Below, piece after piece: positions 55,701 to 63,304 of a stretch of DNA of 64,000 bases. The stretch comes from Methanomassiliicoccaceae archaeon UBA370. Its GTDB lineage: Archaea > Thermoplasmatota > Thermoplasmata > Methanomassiliicoccales > Methanomethylophilaceae. The notes beneath the pieces were generated by a model. It was not told the DNA's origin and ran no database searches. It saw only the letters and a program-made list of their open reading frames with translations. The stretch's first letter is position 1. Each line of letters opens with the position of its first letter. The DNA lies in assembly GCA_002505345.1 (NCBI GenBank), contig DAUY01000002.1, positions 148,858-212,857 on the forward strand. The letters are read 5' to 3'. Both the position numbers and the translations under genes were made by a program.

Positions 55701-55775
55701 GAGCAGGCCGGGTTCAAGAGCAAGCAGATATGCGCCGAAATAGACGCATTCCTTAACCCTGCAGGAGGAGAGTGA
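52755..55775 (+). CDS. hdrA: heterodisulfide reductase subunit A, long double-FAD form
   Basis: 1006 residues from a TTG with GGAGG seven bases upstream. Two HdrA-like modules are joined. The first has FAD motif VIGGGIAGIQASL (6-19), an inserted ferredoxin with CTSCGDCIAKCP and CGLCQKTCQKG (about 104-180), and SCC/CCGSR-like cysteines. The second opens with ICHCGSNIAG (Cys460, Cys462), repeats an FAD motif near 598 without the ferredoxin insert, and ends with two 4Fe-4S motifs, CDGCGVCEGC near 933 and CKGCGSCVASCP near 967. In the Hdr/Mvh complex HdrA bifurcates electrons from H2 to ferredoxin and to CoM-S-S-CoB. Ordinary HdrA is about 650 residues. First gene of the operon with mvhD, mvhG and mvhA. 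Confidence 0.93.
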   Translation: MTKSALVIGGGIAGIQASLDLADRGIHVYLVEKEPTIGGKMSRLDKTFPTNDCSACILSPKMADCAGHPNISTLTYHEVMKIDGEAGDFKVTVKKKARYVNPDECTSCGDCIAKCPVKDIPDSFEFGLAKRKAIYIPHAQAVPRVAIIDGENCRMIQKGKCGLCQKTCQKGAIHYDDKDEEIVLDVGSIIAANGFQIWDASIATEYGYGRIANVITAMEFERYMCASGCSSGHIVMPSSGESPKRIAFIQCCGSRSQKDGWKKYCSSVCCMYATKEAMLTKEHIADVDEDIYFMDIRSYGKEFEDYIHRAEDQYKIGMIRGARVSNLEEDPVTKQVLVNFTDSDNNGRTEVYDMAVLSVGLVPPEGAKEFADMLGIELNEYGFCKTSVYRPLETTKKGIFVTGAFAAPKDIPTSVAEASGASAKAGKYIVGKDFKPCAPKEYPKEKDVAGKEPRVGVWICHCGSNIAGTVDVKAVAEFAADLPGVVYSTDVTYACAQDALKAISEAIQSKDLNRVVVASCTPRTHEPLFREACQDGGLNKYLFNMANIRDQCSWIHMQNPEAATQKSKDLVKMAVAKTVLLEPLVGSDVPVKQVAAVIGGGITGMTAALDLAGQGFETHLVEREKELGGFARNFRHKEDGVEVADFLKEMVAKVNSCDLIKVHTGVSVKDIPGYVGNFMVKLSDGSEIEAGAVLLAIGANPYKPTEFNYGKDEKVMTTLEAEKKIADGSFKGQKIAFISCVGSRSKDVAYCSRVCCSGALRNAIKIKMTNPMADVTYFHKDVRTYGFREELYYMASQLGIRFVRYPVDNDLPSYDGKCVKAFDATLGADIEIPVDTVVLAAGMSPNREEKEEIAKMVKVPISKDGFYFEAHQKLRPVDFATEGVFVAGTAHWPKFMDECMAQASGAASRMITIISKDKRVSEGIVASPNPNRCDGCGVCEGCCDYNAISIVDCGNGKLKSQVNAALCKGCGSCVASCPSGAMEQAGFKSKQICAEIDAFLNPAGGE

Positions 55776-55780
55776 TTACA

Positions 55781-56227
55781 ATGGCAGATTTCGAACCTAA
55801 GATCGTAGCTTTCTGCTGCAACTGGTGCTCGTACGCAGGCGCCGACGGAGCAGGCGTAGCCAGGCTCCAGATGCCGACAAACTTCCGCATTATAAGGACG
55901 ATGTGCTCTGCGAGGATCGACCCCGAGTTCGTCCTCAGGGCCTTCTCCAAAGGTGCGGACGGAGTCATCATACTGGGATGCCACCCTGCAGACTGCCACT
56001 ACATAGGCGGCAACTACAGGGCGAGGAGAAGGATATCCCTTCTCAGAATGGTCCTCGAACAGTACGGATTCGACCCTAAGAGGCTCGGCCTCCAGTGGGT
56101 GTCCGCGTCCGAGGCCGCGAAGTTCCAGACAACGATCACGAACTTCGTGAACACAATAAAGGAGCTCGGCCCCACCCCTCTGGTGAAGGTCGTAGACCGC
56201 AAGGACGCAGTAAAGGAGGCTGAGTAA
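55781..56227 (+). CDS. mvhD: F420-non-reducing hydrogenase iron-sulfur subunit D
   Basis: 148 residues from ATG 55781 with AGGAG eight bases upstream. Cysteines in FCCNWCSYAGAD (about 10-21), the MCSARID motif and GCHPADCHY bind a 2Fe-2S cluster. MvhD passes electrons from the MvhGA hydrogenase to HdrA. No fused ferredoxin domain. Confidence 0.95.
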   Translation: MADFEPKIVAFCCNWCSYAGADGAGVARLQMPTNFRIIRTMCSARIDPEFVLRAFSKGADGVIILGCHPADCHYIGGNYRARRRISLLRMVLEQYGFDPKRLGLQWVSASEAAKFQTTITNFVNTIKELGPTPLVKVVDRKDAVKEAE

Positions 56228-57442
56228 ATGGGATGGTGGGCAGACAGAAAGAAAAAGAAGGAAGAGCAGAAGGCCGCTCAGGCCGTCGCTCCCGCGAAGA
56301 CCGCCGCGCCCGCAAAGGCGACCGTGTGCGAAGCCGCTGAGTGCTCGGCCGACAAAGAGCCCGTCGGGCTCGCGGCCGCAGACCTCGGGCCGCTCCTCCC
56401 CGGAGCACCCCCGAACGGCAAGTTCAACCTCGCCGTATATTGGGCGGCCGGATGCGGAGGATGCGATGTGTCCCTGCTCGATACCAACGAGAGGGTACTG
56501 ACCATCGCCGACATGGCCAACATCGTGATGTGGCCCATCGCGGTGGACGGTAAGGAGAAGGACATCGCCGCAATGGAAGACGGTTCGATAACCGTGTCCT
56601 TGATCAACGGTGCGGTCAGGAACAGCGAGAACGAGCACATGGTGAAGCTTCTCAGGAAGAAGTCCCTGATCGTCGTCTCCTACGGAACTTGCGCATGCTT
56701 CGGCGGAACCCCCGCCCTCGCCAACCTCGTGCCCGGCGGAAAGGACGAGATACTGGACTATGTCTACACCAAGGTCCCCAGCTCGGCGGCCTTCCAGAGC
56801 AAGTACAACAGCGCCAAGCCCAAGATCCCTCAGACGTCAACGACGGTCCCCGAGGGAGAGCTGACGCTCCCGGTGCTGTACGACAACGTATATGCTCTCG
56901 ATCAGGTCATCGACGTGGACTACTACATACCGGGATGCCCGCCTATGCAGGAGTCCATCTCCCACCTGCTCAAAGCGGTGGCTGACTTCGCATACAACGG
57001 AGTTGCGCTCCCTCCGAAGGGAACAATGGTCGGAGTCACGTCCAAGACGCTCTGCGAGGAGTGCCCCAGGAAGAAGGAGTACAAGAGAATAACCGAAGTC
57101 AAGGAACCTTACCAGGTGGACACCAACAACGACAAGTGCCTGGTCGACCAGGGCATCATATGCCTCGGAGCGGCCACAATGGGCGGATGCGGAGCAAGGT
57201 GCACCAAGGTCGGACAGCCTTGCCGCGGATGCTACGGCCCCTCCCCCGAGGTCCAGGAGCTCGGATCGAGCGCCTTCACGGCGATCGCATCTCTGTTCCC
57301 AGTCATAGACGAGGACCCCATAATGGGCGAGGACAAGGTCGACGACATCATGAGCCAGATAAAGGACCCGCTCGGGTACTTCTATGCGTTCTCGATGTCC
57401 AAATCTCTGATTAAGAGATCAGTCAAGGAAGGAGGTCAGTAA
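56228..57442 (+). CDS. mvhG: F420-non-reducing hydrogenase small subunit, with N-terminal extension
   Basis: 404 residues, about 90 longer than usual MvhG. The first 70 residues are a Lys-rich helix and an Ala/Pro-rich linker with one Cys pair (CEAAEC), without a twin-arginine signal, so the protein stays in the cytoplasm. The hydrogenase part starts with YWAAGCGGCDVSLL near 76. Later Cys residues (GTCACFGG, GCPPMQESI, CEECPRKKEY, CLGAATMGGCGARC, PCRGCYGP) bind the three Fe-S clusters. Starts at the stop of mvhD. Confidence 0.95.
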   Translation: MGWWADRKKKKEEQKAAQAVAPAKTAAPAKATVCEAAECSADKEPVGLAAADLGPLLPGAPPNGKFNLAVYWAAGCGGCDVSLLDTNERVLTIADMANIVMWPIAVDGKEKDIAAMEDGSITVSLINGAVRNSENEHMVKLLRKKSLIVVSYGTCACFGGTPALANLVPGGKDEILDYVYTKVPSSAAFQSKYNSAKPKIPQTSTTVPEGELTLPVLYDNVYALDQVIDVDYYIPGCPPMQESISHLLKAVADFAYNGVALPPKGTMVGVTSKTLCEECPRKKEYKRITEVKEPYQVDTNNDKCLVDQGIICLGAATMGGCGARCTKVGQPCRGCYGPSPEVQELGSSAFTAIASLFPVIDEDPIMGEDKVDDIMSQIKDPLGYFYAFSMSKSLIKRSVKEGGQ

Positions 57443-58960
57443 ATGGCCGGACCGATTATTTGGGATGAGAAGCAGAAGACAGACAAGAAGAGGATTGAAG
57501 TCGACCCCATCACCCGTTTGGAGGGACACGGGAAGATCGAGATCTTCCTCGACGACAACGGTAACGTGAAGAACGCGTACTGGCAGGTCCCGGAGCTGAG
57601 AGGCTTCGAGAAGTTCTGCATCGGAAGAAGGGTCACCGAGATGAACCAGATCACCGCAAGGCTTTGCGGTGTGTGCCCCGGGGCCCACCACATGGCGGCC
57701 ACCAAGGCCACGGACGGGTGCTACAACACCAAGCCCACCGAGGCGGCCTTCACCATAAGGGATGCGTTCTACCACGCGCACTACGTGCACAGCCACATCG
57801 CGCACTTCTACGCGCTCGCCTCGGCCGACTTCGTGTGCGGACCCGGAGCGCCCGCCGCCCAGAGGAACGTCCTCGGGGTCGTGGCTGCCGTGGGACTTGA
57901 GCTCGGAGGGGCGGTCCTCGCAACCCGTGCCAAGGCGCAGAAGATCCAGGCTATGATAGGCGGAAAGGCCACACACCCCGTCATGGGTGTACCCGGCGGA
58001 GTCACCAAGCCCATCAGCAGGGAGGAGCAGAAGGAGATGGAGGCGATGGCAAAGGACATGGTAGCCTTCTCGCAGACGTCCATGAAGGTCCTGAAGGACG
58101 TGGTCCTCGGGAACAAGGACTATGTCGACATCATTGCCAACCCCGACCTCTACTACAACGAGACCTACCACATGGGAATGGTCAACGACAAGAACCAGCT
58201 CGAGTTCCACGACGGGCCTGTCAGGGTCGTCGACCAGAAGGGCAAGGAGTTCGTAAAGTACGAGCCCTATGACTATCTGGACCATGTCTCCGAGGCTTCG
58301 GAGGAGTGGAGCTACGAGAAGTTCCCGTACCTCAAGAACGTCGGATACAAGGGAATGACCGCAGGGCCGGAGAGCGGACTCTACCGTGCATCCCCCCTGT
58401 CCAGGCTGAACGTCGCCGAGAGCATATCCACGCCTCTGGCGCAGGCAGAGTTCGAGTACTACCACGGGTTCTTCAAGGACCTCGGTGTCGAAGGGCCGAT
58501 CCAGCACACGCTGGCCACCCACTGGGCAAGGATCATCGAGATGATCTACGCCGCGGAGAAGTGCCTGGCCGACATTCAGAGCGACAAGTTCCTCGACCAG
58601 AATGTCAAGCAGCATGACGTCATGCCCGGAGGACGCGGAGTAGGTATCGTCGAGGCTCCGAGAGGAACCCTCACCCACGACTACACTTGCGACGAGAACG
58701 GGATCGTTACCGCATGCAACATGATAGTCGGAACCACCAACAACAACGGACCGATCAACTGCGACGTTGCCAAGGTGGCCAAGGGACTGATTCACAACTT
58801 CGAGGTTTCCCCCGGTCTGCTGAACATGGTGGAGATGGCGTTCAGGGCGTACGACCCCTGCAACTCCTGCGCTACCCACAGCCTGCCCGGTCAGATGCCC
58901 ATGACGGCTGAGATCAGGTACGCGGACGGCTCTCTCCTCGAGAAGGTAACCCGCAACTGA
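57443..58960 (+). CDS. mvhA: F420-non-reducing hydrogenase large subunit
   Basis: 505 residues. The Ni-Fe ligands are RLCGVCPGAHH (L1 Cys pair near 73-76) and the C-terminal DPCNSCATH pair. EVDPITRLEGHG near 25 is the other conserved block. The chain ends beyond the last ligand without a cleavage His-extension of normal length; LPGQMPMTAEIRYADG runs on for 30 residues, so a maturation protease step is possible. Starts directly after mvhG. Catalyses H2 oxidation for the HdrA bifurcating complex. Confidence 0.96.
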   Translation: MAGPIIWDEKQKTDKKRIEVDPITRLEGHGKIEIFLDDNGNVKNAYWQVPELRGFEKFCIGRRVTEMNQITARLCGVCPGAHHMAATKATDGCYNTKPTEAAFTIRDAFYHAHYVHSHIAHFYALASADFVCGPGAPAAQRNVLGVVAAVGLELGGAVLATRAKAQKIQAMIGGKATHPVMGVPGGVTKPISREEQKEMEAMAKDMVAFSQTSMKVLKDVVLGNKDYVDIIANPDLYYNETYHMGMVNDKNQLEFHDGPVRVVDQKGKEFVKYEPYDYLDHVSEASEEWSYEKFPYLKNVGYKGMTAGPESGLYRASPLSRLNVAESISTPLAQAEFEYYHGFFKDLGVEGPIQHTLATHWARIIEMIYAAEKCLADIQSDKFLDQNVKQHDVMPGGRGVGIVEAPRGTLTHDYTCDENGIVTACNMIVGTTNNNGPINCDVAKVAKGLIHNFEVSPGLLNMVEMAFRAYDPCNSCATHSLPGQMPMTAEIRYADGSLLEKVTRN

Positions 58961-58970
58961 GCGAAAAACA

Positions 58971-59020
58971 AGGGGAGAGATCCCCCGACTTCAACCCCTT
59001 TCCTTTTTCATTTTCTCTTC
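58971..59020 (+). terminator. hairpin and T-tract after mvhA
   Basis: GGGGA (58972-58976) pairs with TCCCC (58981-58985) across GAGA, followed by T-rich bases at 59000-59020. A plausible end for the highly expressed operon. It partly overlaps the convergent phosphoesterase gene. Confidence 0.4.
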
Positions 59021-59775
59021 CAGCGGGAGCGGTCGCGGCCATCGAGAATAAGGTCTCCGCGCCTGCCCAGGTCCATTCCGTCGAGAAGATAGACTCTGGC
59101 ACCTTCGAGGTCTATAATGTCGCTGTTGAGTATTGGTCCTAAAAGAGGCTCGCCCCTCACGTTGACCGGAGAGCCTCCCAGCATGCGGTTGAATGCCGGG
59201 ACGACTATGAACTCCGAAGGGAGGCGGTCGAACCTCTCGTTCTCCGTCAGTACGAACCTCCCGCGGAGCCAGCACGGTTCCGTGGTGATCTTCCCGACCC
59301 CGTCCCTGAACATCACCGCCGGATGGTCATGTGCCAGTACCAGCGTTTCGCATCCCATTACATCCGCGGACGGCCATGTATGACCGTGCACGAAACCGAC
59401 ATCGCCTACTTTGAGACCGGAGGCAGGACGTATCCTCACCCCGCCAGGAAGGAATTCCTCAATGTTAGTGTCGTGATTTCCCCTAACGACGTCCACGTCA
59501 TCGAAATACTCTAAAAGCCTGTCGAAGAAGGCAGGTATCTCACGATACTCCTGTTTTGACGTGCCGGGAACCGAGTCCTTTATGTCTCCGAGGACGATGA
59601 GCCTTTTGCAATCCTCGGATGCCGCCGCTATGGAATTGAACATGTCCCAGGTTCTCGTAATGATATGGAATCCCTTGGAAAGCAGATGCGACTCCAACCC
59701 TATGTGAAGGTCACCGATAACCAGCGTACCACCGAATTTCAGAGCGGGAGTCCCGCTGATAGGCTGGAGGTTCAT
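59008..59775 (-). CDS. archaeal metallophosphoesterase (TIGR00024-like)
   Basis: 255 residues. Metal sites: GDLHIGLE (21-28), LGDIKDS near 62, GNHDTN near 98 and a pair GHTWP / HDHPA later. Calcineurin-type fold, often annotated as a phosphoesterase near helicases in archaea. Substrate unknown. Start overlaps the NAD(P)HX repair gene stop by four bases. Confidence 0.85.
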   Translation of the reverse strand: MNLQPISGTPALKFGGTLVIGDLHIGLESHLLSKGFHIITRTWDMFNSIAAASEDCKRLIVLGDIKDSVPGTSKQEYREIPAFFDRLLEYFDDVDVVRGNHDTNIEEFLPGGVRIRPASGLKVGDVGFVHGHTWPSADVMGCETLVLAHDHPAVMFRDGVGKITTEPCWLRGRFVLTENERFDRLPSEFIVVPAFNRMLGGSPVNVRGEPLLGPILNSDIIDLEGARVYLLDGMDLGRRGDLILDGRDRSRWKRK

Positions 59776-61178
59776 TTCAACCCTTTAAGTCCGTTTTTGA
59801 TCACTGTTGGAATGAAATCAATGACGTCAGTTGCGATCAGACCGTAAGATTTCTCCGAGAACCCGTATTCACCGGCCTTTCCGCATATGTATGCCCCGAG
59901 GCAGCCCGCTTCGAAGGGCGCCATGCCCTTGGACAAGAGCCCTGCAATTATACCTGCAAGGACATCTCCGGTGCCTGCGCCGGTCATGGCAGGAGTGCCA
60001 GTGGTATTTTTTCTTGTCCTTTCGCCATCCGAAATTATATCGGTCTTTCCTTTGAGGACAATAACGGAACAGGAGGAAGATGCCAGGGAGCGGACGTCCT
60101 CTTCTTTGAATGTACCAGCGCCCCCCAGTCTGATGAACTCCATCTTGTGCGGAGTGATCACAGTCGGAACCTTTGCCTTATATCCGGTGCCGACAGCGCC
60201 TATGGCATCGGCATCGATTATCAAAGGCACAGGGCATCCGGACACAAAATCCCTTACGGCATTCAGGGTTTCCTCGCAGGAACCCAGTCCCGGACCGATT
60301 AGGACAGCGTCATAGTTTTTCGAAATACCGATCAAGTGGGACACATGATCGCACTTAAGGAATTTCCCGCTCAGCGGGTCGGTAATGAACACGGGTGAGA
60401 AAGAAGATATCGTGCCGGCGGCGTTCTCGGGCGCGGCTATCTTGACTATATCCGCCCCAACACGAAGGGCGGCCAGCCCGGCCATGGCAGGAGCTCCGCA
60501 GTAGGGCCCCCCGCCGATAAGCAGAACGCGGCCGTTGAGGCCTTTATGGCTGTCCGGAGCCGGTATCGGATACCTGAGCATGTCCCCGGGGCCCACGTTG
60601 TCCACTGCAATGGGCGGGACCCCTATGTCGGCGATTATGATCTCTCCGGAGTTTTCAGGCGACATTCCCGACTTTATGTCATGGAAAGTCACGGTGATAT
60701 CAGGCATGATACTGTCCCCGCAACCGAGGCCTGAGGGCACGTCAGCAGATACGATCGTACCGGCGAACGAATGTGCCAATGCTATGAATTCTGCATATTT
60801 CCCGCGTATATCTCCGGACGCCCCTGTGCCCAGCGCACAGTCTACCAGGACATCGTACCCATCAAAAGATAAGTTTTGAAAATCGGTCACTGGACATTTC
60901 AGCATCGAGAAATAATATGCAGAAGCGTCGGAACGAATCGAGGAGGCGTCTTCCATAAGACAGACTGTGACATCCTCTTCCGTCATCAAGGACGCTGCGG
61001 CAAACCCGTCACCTCCGTTGTTGCCCGACCCGCATACGAAAAGAAACTTCCTGCCCTCAAACCTTTCCTTTAAGACTTCGGCAAGCTTGGAACCGGCATT
61101 CCCCATCAAGGTTATGGTTTCTACACCGGCGGCCTCGGAATTGACATCGATGATGCGGGATTCCTTCGGAGATATCAT
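59772..61178 (-). CDS. nnr: bifunctional NAD(P)HX epimerase/dehydratase
   Basis: 468 residues from ATG 61178 (a GTG nine bases upstream also possible). The N-terminal YjeF_N epimerase half has FVCGSGNNGGDGFAAA near 48. The C-terminal ribokinase-like dehydratase has NGRVLLIGGGPYCGAPAMAG near 215 and the ATP/ADP motif GAGTGDVLAGIIAGLL near 410. It repairs hydrated NADH and NADPH. Coupled to the SRP19 gene upstream. Confidence 0.94.
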   Translation of the reverse strand: MISPKESRIIDVNSEAAGVETITLMGNAGSKLAEVLKERFEGRKFLFVCGSGNNGGDGFAAASLMTEEDVTVCLMEDASSIRSDASAYYFSMLKCPVTDFQNLSFDGYDVLVDCALGTGASGDIRGKYAEFIALAHSFAGTIVSADVPSGLGCGDSIMPDITVTFHDIKSGMSPENSGEIIIADIGVPPIAVDNVGPGDMLRYPIPAPDSHKGLNGRVLLIGGGPYCGAPAMAGLAALRVGADIVKIAAPENAAGTISSFSPVFITDPLSGKFLKCDHVSHLIGISKNYDAVLIGPGLGSCEETLNAVRDFVSGCPVPLIIDADAIGAVGTGYKAKVPTVITPHKMEFIRLGGAGTFKEEDVRSLASSSCSVIVLKGKTDIISDGERTRKNTTGTPAMTGAGTGDVLAGIIAGLLSKGMAPFEAGCLGAYICGKAGEYGFSEKSYGLIATDVIDFIPTVIKNGLKGLK

Positions 61179-61183
61179 CCGGA

Positions 61184-61477
61184 TCACTTCTGGTTTTTGA
61201 CCAACACTTCGCCGATGCGCGGGATGATGGCCGTTTTGCTCAACTTCCCTTTCTCAACACGTATGCAGCCTTTTTTTGACGATGCGTTGCCCGGATACGA
61301 TTTGCCGTCTACTATGCGGTATTCCAGGTCCAATATCATCGCACCCTTGGCAATCAGATCCAGGTCCGGGTTCTTTACACAAAGGGACCTGGGCAACCTT
61401 CTCCCCTCGGCACGCGTCCTTTCGATATCAAAATATTCCGGCCAGATCACTATGGCGTTATCTTCGTCGTAGACCAT
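61184..61477 (-). CDS. srp19: signal recognition particle subunit SRP19
   Basis: 97 residues. IVIWPEYFDIERTRAEGRRLP near the start (split at 9-29) and the basic patch at KGCIRVEKG are SRP19 marks. It binds the S domain of SRP RNA before SRP54. Ends six bases before the epimerase start. Confidence 0.93.
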   Translation of the reverse strand: MVYDEDNAIVIWPEYFDIERTRAEGRRLPRSLCVKNPDLDLIAKGAMILDLEYRIVDGKSYPGNASSKKGCIRVEKGKLSKTAIIPRIGEVLVKNQK

Positions 61478-61566
61478 GATACGGACCGTATCGCATGATA
61501 CGATTAAAATTGATTGTAGAAGGCAGGAGGGGCCGCCTCGCCGGACGGCCCCTGAAATGTTATTAT

Positions 61567-61944
61567 TCAGATCAGAACGGCGTTTACTACCCCATCCTGT
61601 CCAGGCCTGGAAGTGACGACTGCCTCACCGGCTTCGGTGGATATGGTCGCCCCTTTGTTCAGGATGTTACGCTGAACGTAGTTGGGGTCGGTCGGGTTGG
61701 ATTTGACTGTGATGATCTTAACCTTTTTTGCGGTGTTGGTCTTCTTGTCGATGACGTTAGCATACTCTGCAGTAAGCACACCCATTTTCAGGTTTCCGCC
61801 CATTCCGCGGAATGCCTTGGATGTCTGGGGTCCGATCTTGGTGAACTGCTTCTCTCTGCCGATCTCGAATTTTCTCTTGCCGGCGCACAGTACACGCCTG
61901 CCTCCGGTCGACGTTCTTTTGGATTTACCCTGCCAAAGTGCCAT
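61567..61944 (-). CDS. rps8e: ribosomal protein S8e
   Basis: 125 residues from ATG 61944. WQGKSKRTSTGGRRV near the N-terminus and NPTDPNYVQRNILNKGA near 80 are S8e motifs. Transcribed away from tRNA-Ser. About 90 bases separate it from SRP19. Confidence 0.96.
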   Translation of the reverse strand: MALWQGKSKRTSTGGRRVLCAGKRKFEIGREKQFTKIGPQTSKAFRGMGGNLKMGVLTAEYANVIDKKTNTAKKVKIITVKSNPTDPNYVQRNILNKGATISTEAGEAVVTSRPGQDGVVNAVLI

Positions 61945-61995
61945 TCTAATCGAACCCACTAAACATGGTGCCCTATAAAAAGCTTTGCGGGCCCG

Positions 61996-62637
61996 TCAAT
62001 CCTTGGGGCCCAGAAGTATGGCGCTGGCCCCATCCTCCCCTAAATCTATCACGGCGCACCTGCCCTGTTTCGCAGGACCGGGATTAACGAAAAGGGTGCC
62101 ATCATGTTCTACGGCCCCTATCGCCTCGTGTACGTGTCCAGACAGTGCCAGGACAGGCCGGAATTCGTCCACGATCATTTTCACCGATTTGCTTCCTACG
62201 TTGATTCCAGAGGGAATAGTGTCTAGCGTACCGTAGGAGGGGACGTGCGTCATGAGCACCATGCCCCTTTTGGAAATGGGCTTTAGACCGTTGTAGAGCT
62301 CATCCTCCGTCAGTTCGAAAGGCGTGCCGAATATCGTGATATTGGAGCCCCCCAACCCGGCGAAGTACTGCCCATCGATATCTGCGCCCCTCCCGTGCAT
62401 GTCGTGGGCAACGCCGGATATCTTCTGCGGGAAGTCTCTGGGGTCGCAGTTGCCCGGTATTGCATATATCTCCGAATTAATCGAAGACAGAATCTCGGCG
62501 GCATCCTCTCCCGTGCCCATGTCCGTGACATCCCCCAGGAAAAGTGTGAAATCGGGCCCGTACTCATCTATCCTTCTGTTTATCAGATCGAGCTTTGAGA
62601 GCTTCTGGTGAAAATCGGTGATTACAAGGAATCTCAT
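61996..62637 (-). CDS. metallophosphoesterase (YfcE-like)
   Basis: 213 residues. TDFHQKL (DxH, 6-12), LGDVTDMG near 34, GNCD near 58 and SGHVHEA near 165 form the calcineurin-type dimetal site. The NCD in place of the usual NHD means one ligand differs. Probably a cyclic-nucleotide or nucleotide phosphodiesterase of the MJ0936 type; substrate unknown. Confidence 0.85.
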   Translation of the reverse strand: MRFLVITDFHQKLSKLDLINRRIDEYGPDFTLFLGDVTDMGTGEDAAEILSSINSEIYAIPGNCDPRDFPQKISGVAHDMHGRGADIDGQYFAGLGGSNITIFGTPFELTEDELYNGLKPISKRGMVLMTHVPSYGTLDTIPSGINVGSKSVKMIVDEFRPVLALSGHVHEAIGAVEHDGTLFVNPGPAKQGRCAVIDLGEDGASAILLGPKD

Positions 62638-62733
62638 AGTTCACAAACTGTAAGGTGATTATAATATGTTTCGCGCACGCGTGTATAAGACTATTAGTCA
62701 TTCAGTGAAGTAATGAACAGAAAAGGTGTTAAG

Positions 62734-62821
62734 TGGCGTGAGGGGCGAGATTCGAACTCGCGGGTCCTTTTGGGACAATAGATTAGCAGTCTATCGCCTT
62801 ACCAGGCTGGGCCACCCCCAC
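62734..62821 (-). tRNA. tRNA-Ser (anticodon GCT)
   Basis: Acceptor GTGGGGG (62815-62821, minus strand) pairs with CCCTCAC, with discriminator G73 and encoded CCA. Anticodon loop CTGCTAA, anticodon GCT. Long variable arm CCCAAAAGGAC region and T-arm GCGAG-TTCGAAT-CTCGC. Class II serine tRNA. Confidence 0.95.
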
Positions 62822-63304
62822 AGTGCTCTGGGGTATGGGATAGGGATATTAAAGTTTTGGATTATCCGCCGGATAACGGCCGGAAAGAGGATTTTTCCAG
62901 ATTTTCATGTTCAGATCAGGAAATAACGAAAGAAGAGGGGGCTCCCAGCTGGCAGTCATTACGCGGTTTTTTATATGGGTTCTGTATTGTTCAAATCCCC
63001 GATATGCGGTGAGGAATAACAGCATCAAAACTGTTATATACTCAACCGCAATACGAGGAAATGCGCGGCTTGGTGGGCCGGTATGGAACCACACTGGCTC
63101 CGAAAGTTGCGCATTCATGGAGAGTCAAGATCTCCGCCTTCGGGCGTGCACTCTTGAACTCTGACGTTCGATGCTACGAATGTTCTGTTAGACGGAACAT
63201 TCGAAATGAGTGAGCCGTTTGACAGGACAGCGGTGAAACATGGTAAACTGCCAGTTTCAAAAATTTCATCCATCCAAGACGATTACATAAAGTCATAGGA
63301 TTTG
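62822..63304 (+). promoter_or_regulatory. 16S rRNA leader and promoter region
   Basis: 480 bases without a gene. Two TATA-like elements, TTTTTATAT (62967-62975) and TTATATA (63034-63040), could serve two promoters. Two clean hairpins follow: AGAGTCAAGA (63121-63130) with TCTTGAACTCT (63152-63162, one bulged A), and CGAATGTTC (63177-63185) with GAACATTCG (63195-63203). They may form parts of the processing stem; the partner 3' side lies outside the window. Confidence 0.6.

Noticed and set aside
57419..58879. 486-codon open frame antisense to mvhA
   Set aside because: Same cause as in hdrA; mvhA is unmistakable on the plus strand.
62822..63120. Short open frames between tRNA-Ser and 16S
   Set aside because: They lack ribosome-binding sites and domain content and lie in the rRNA promoter and leader.
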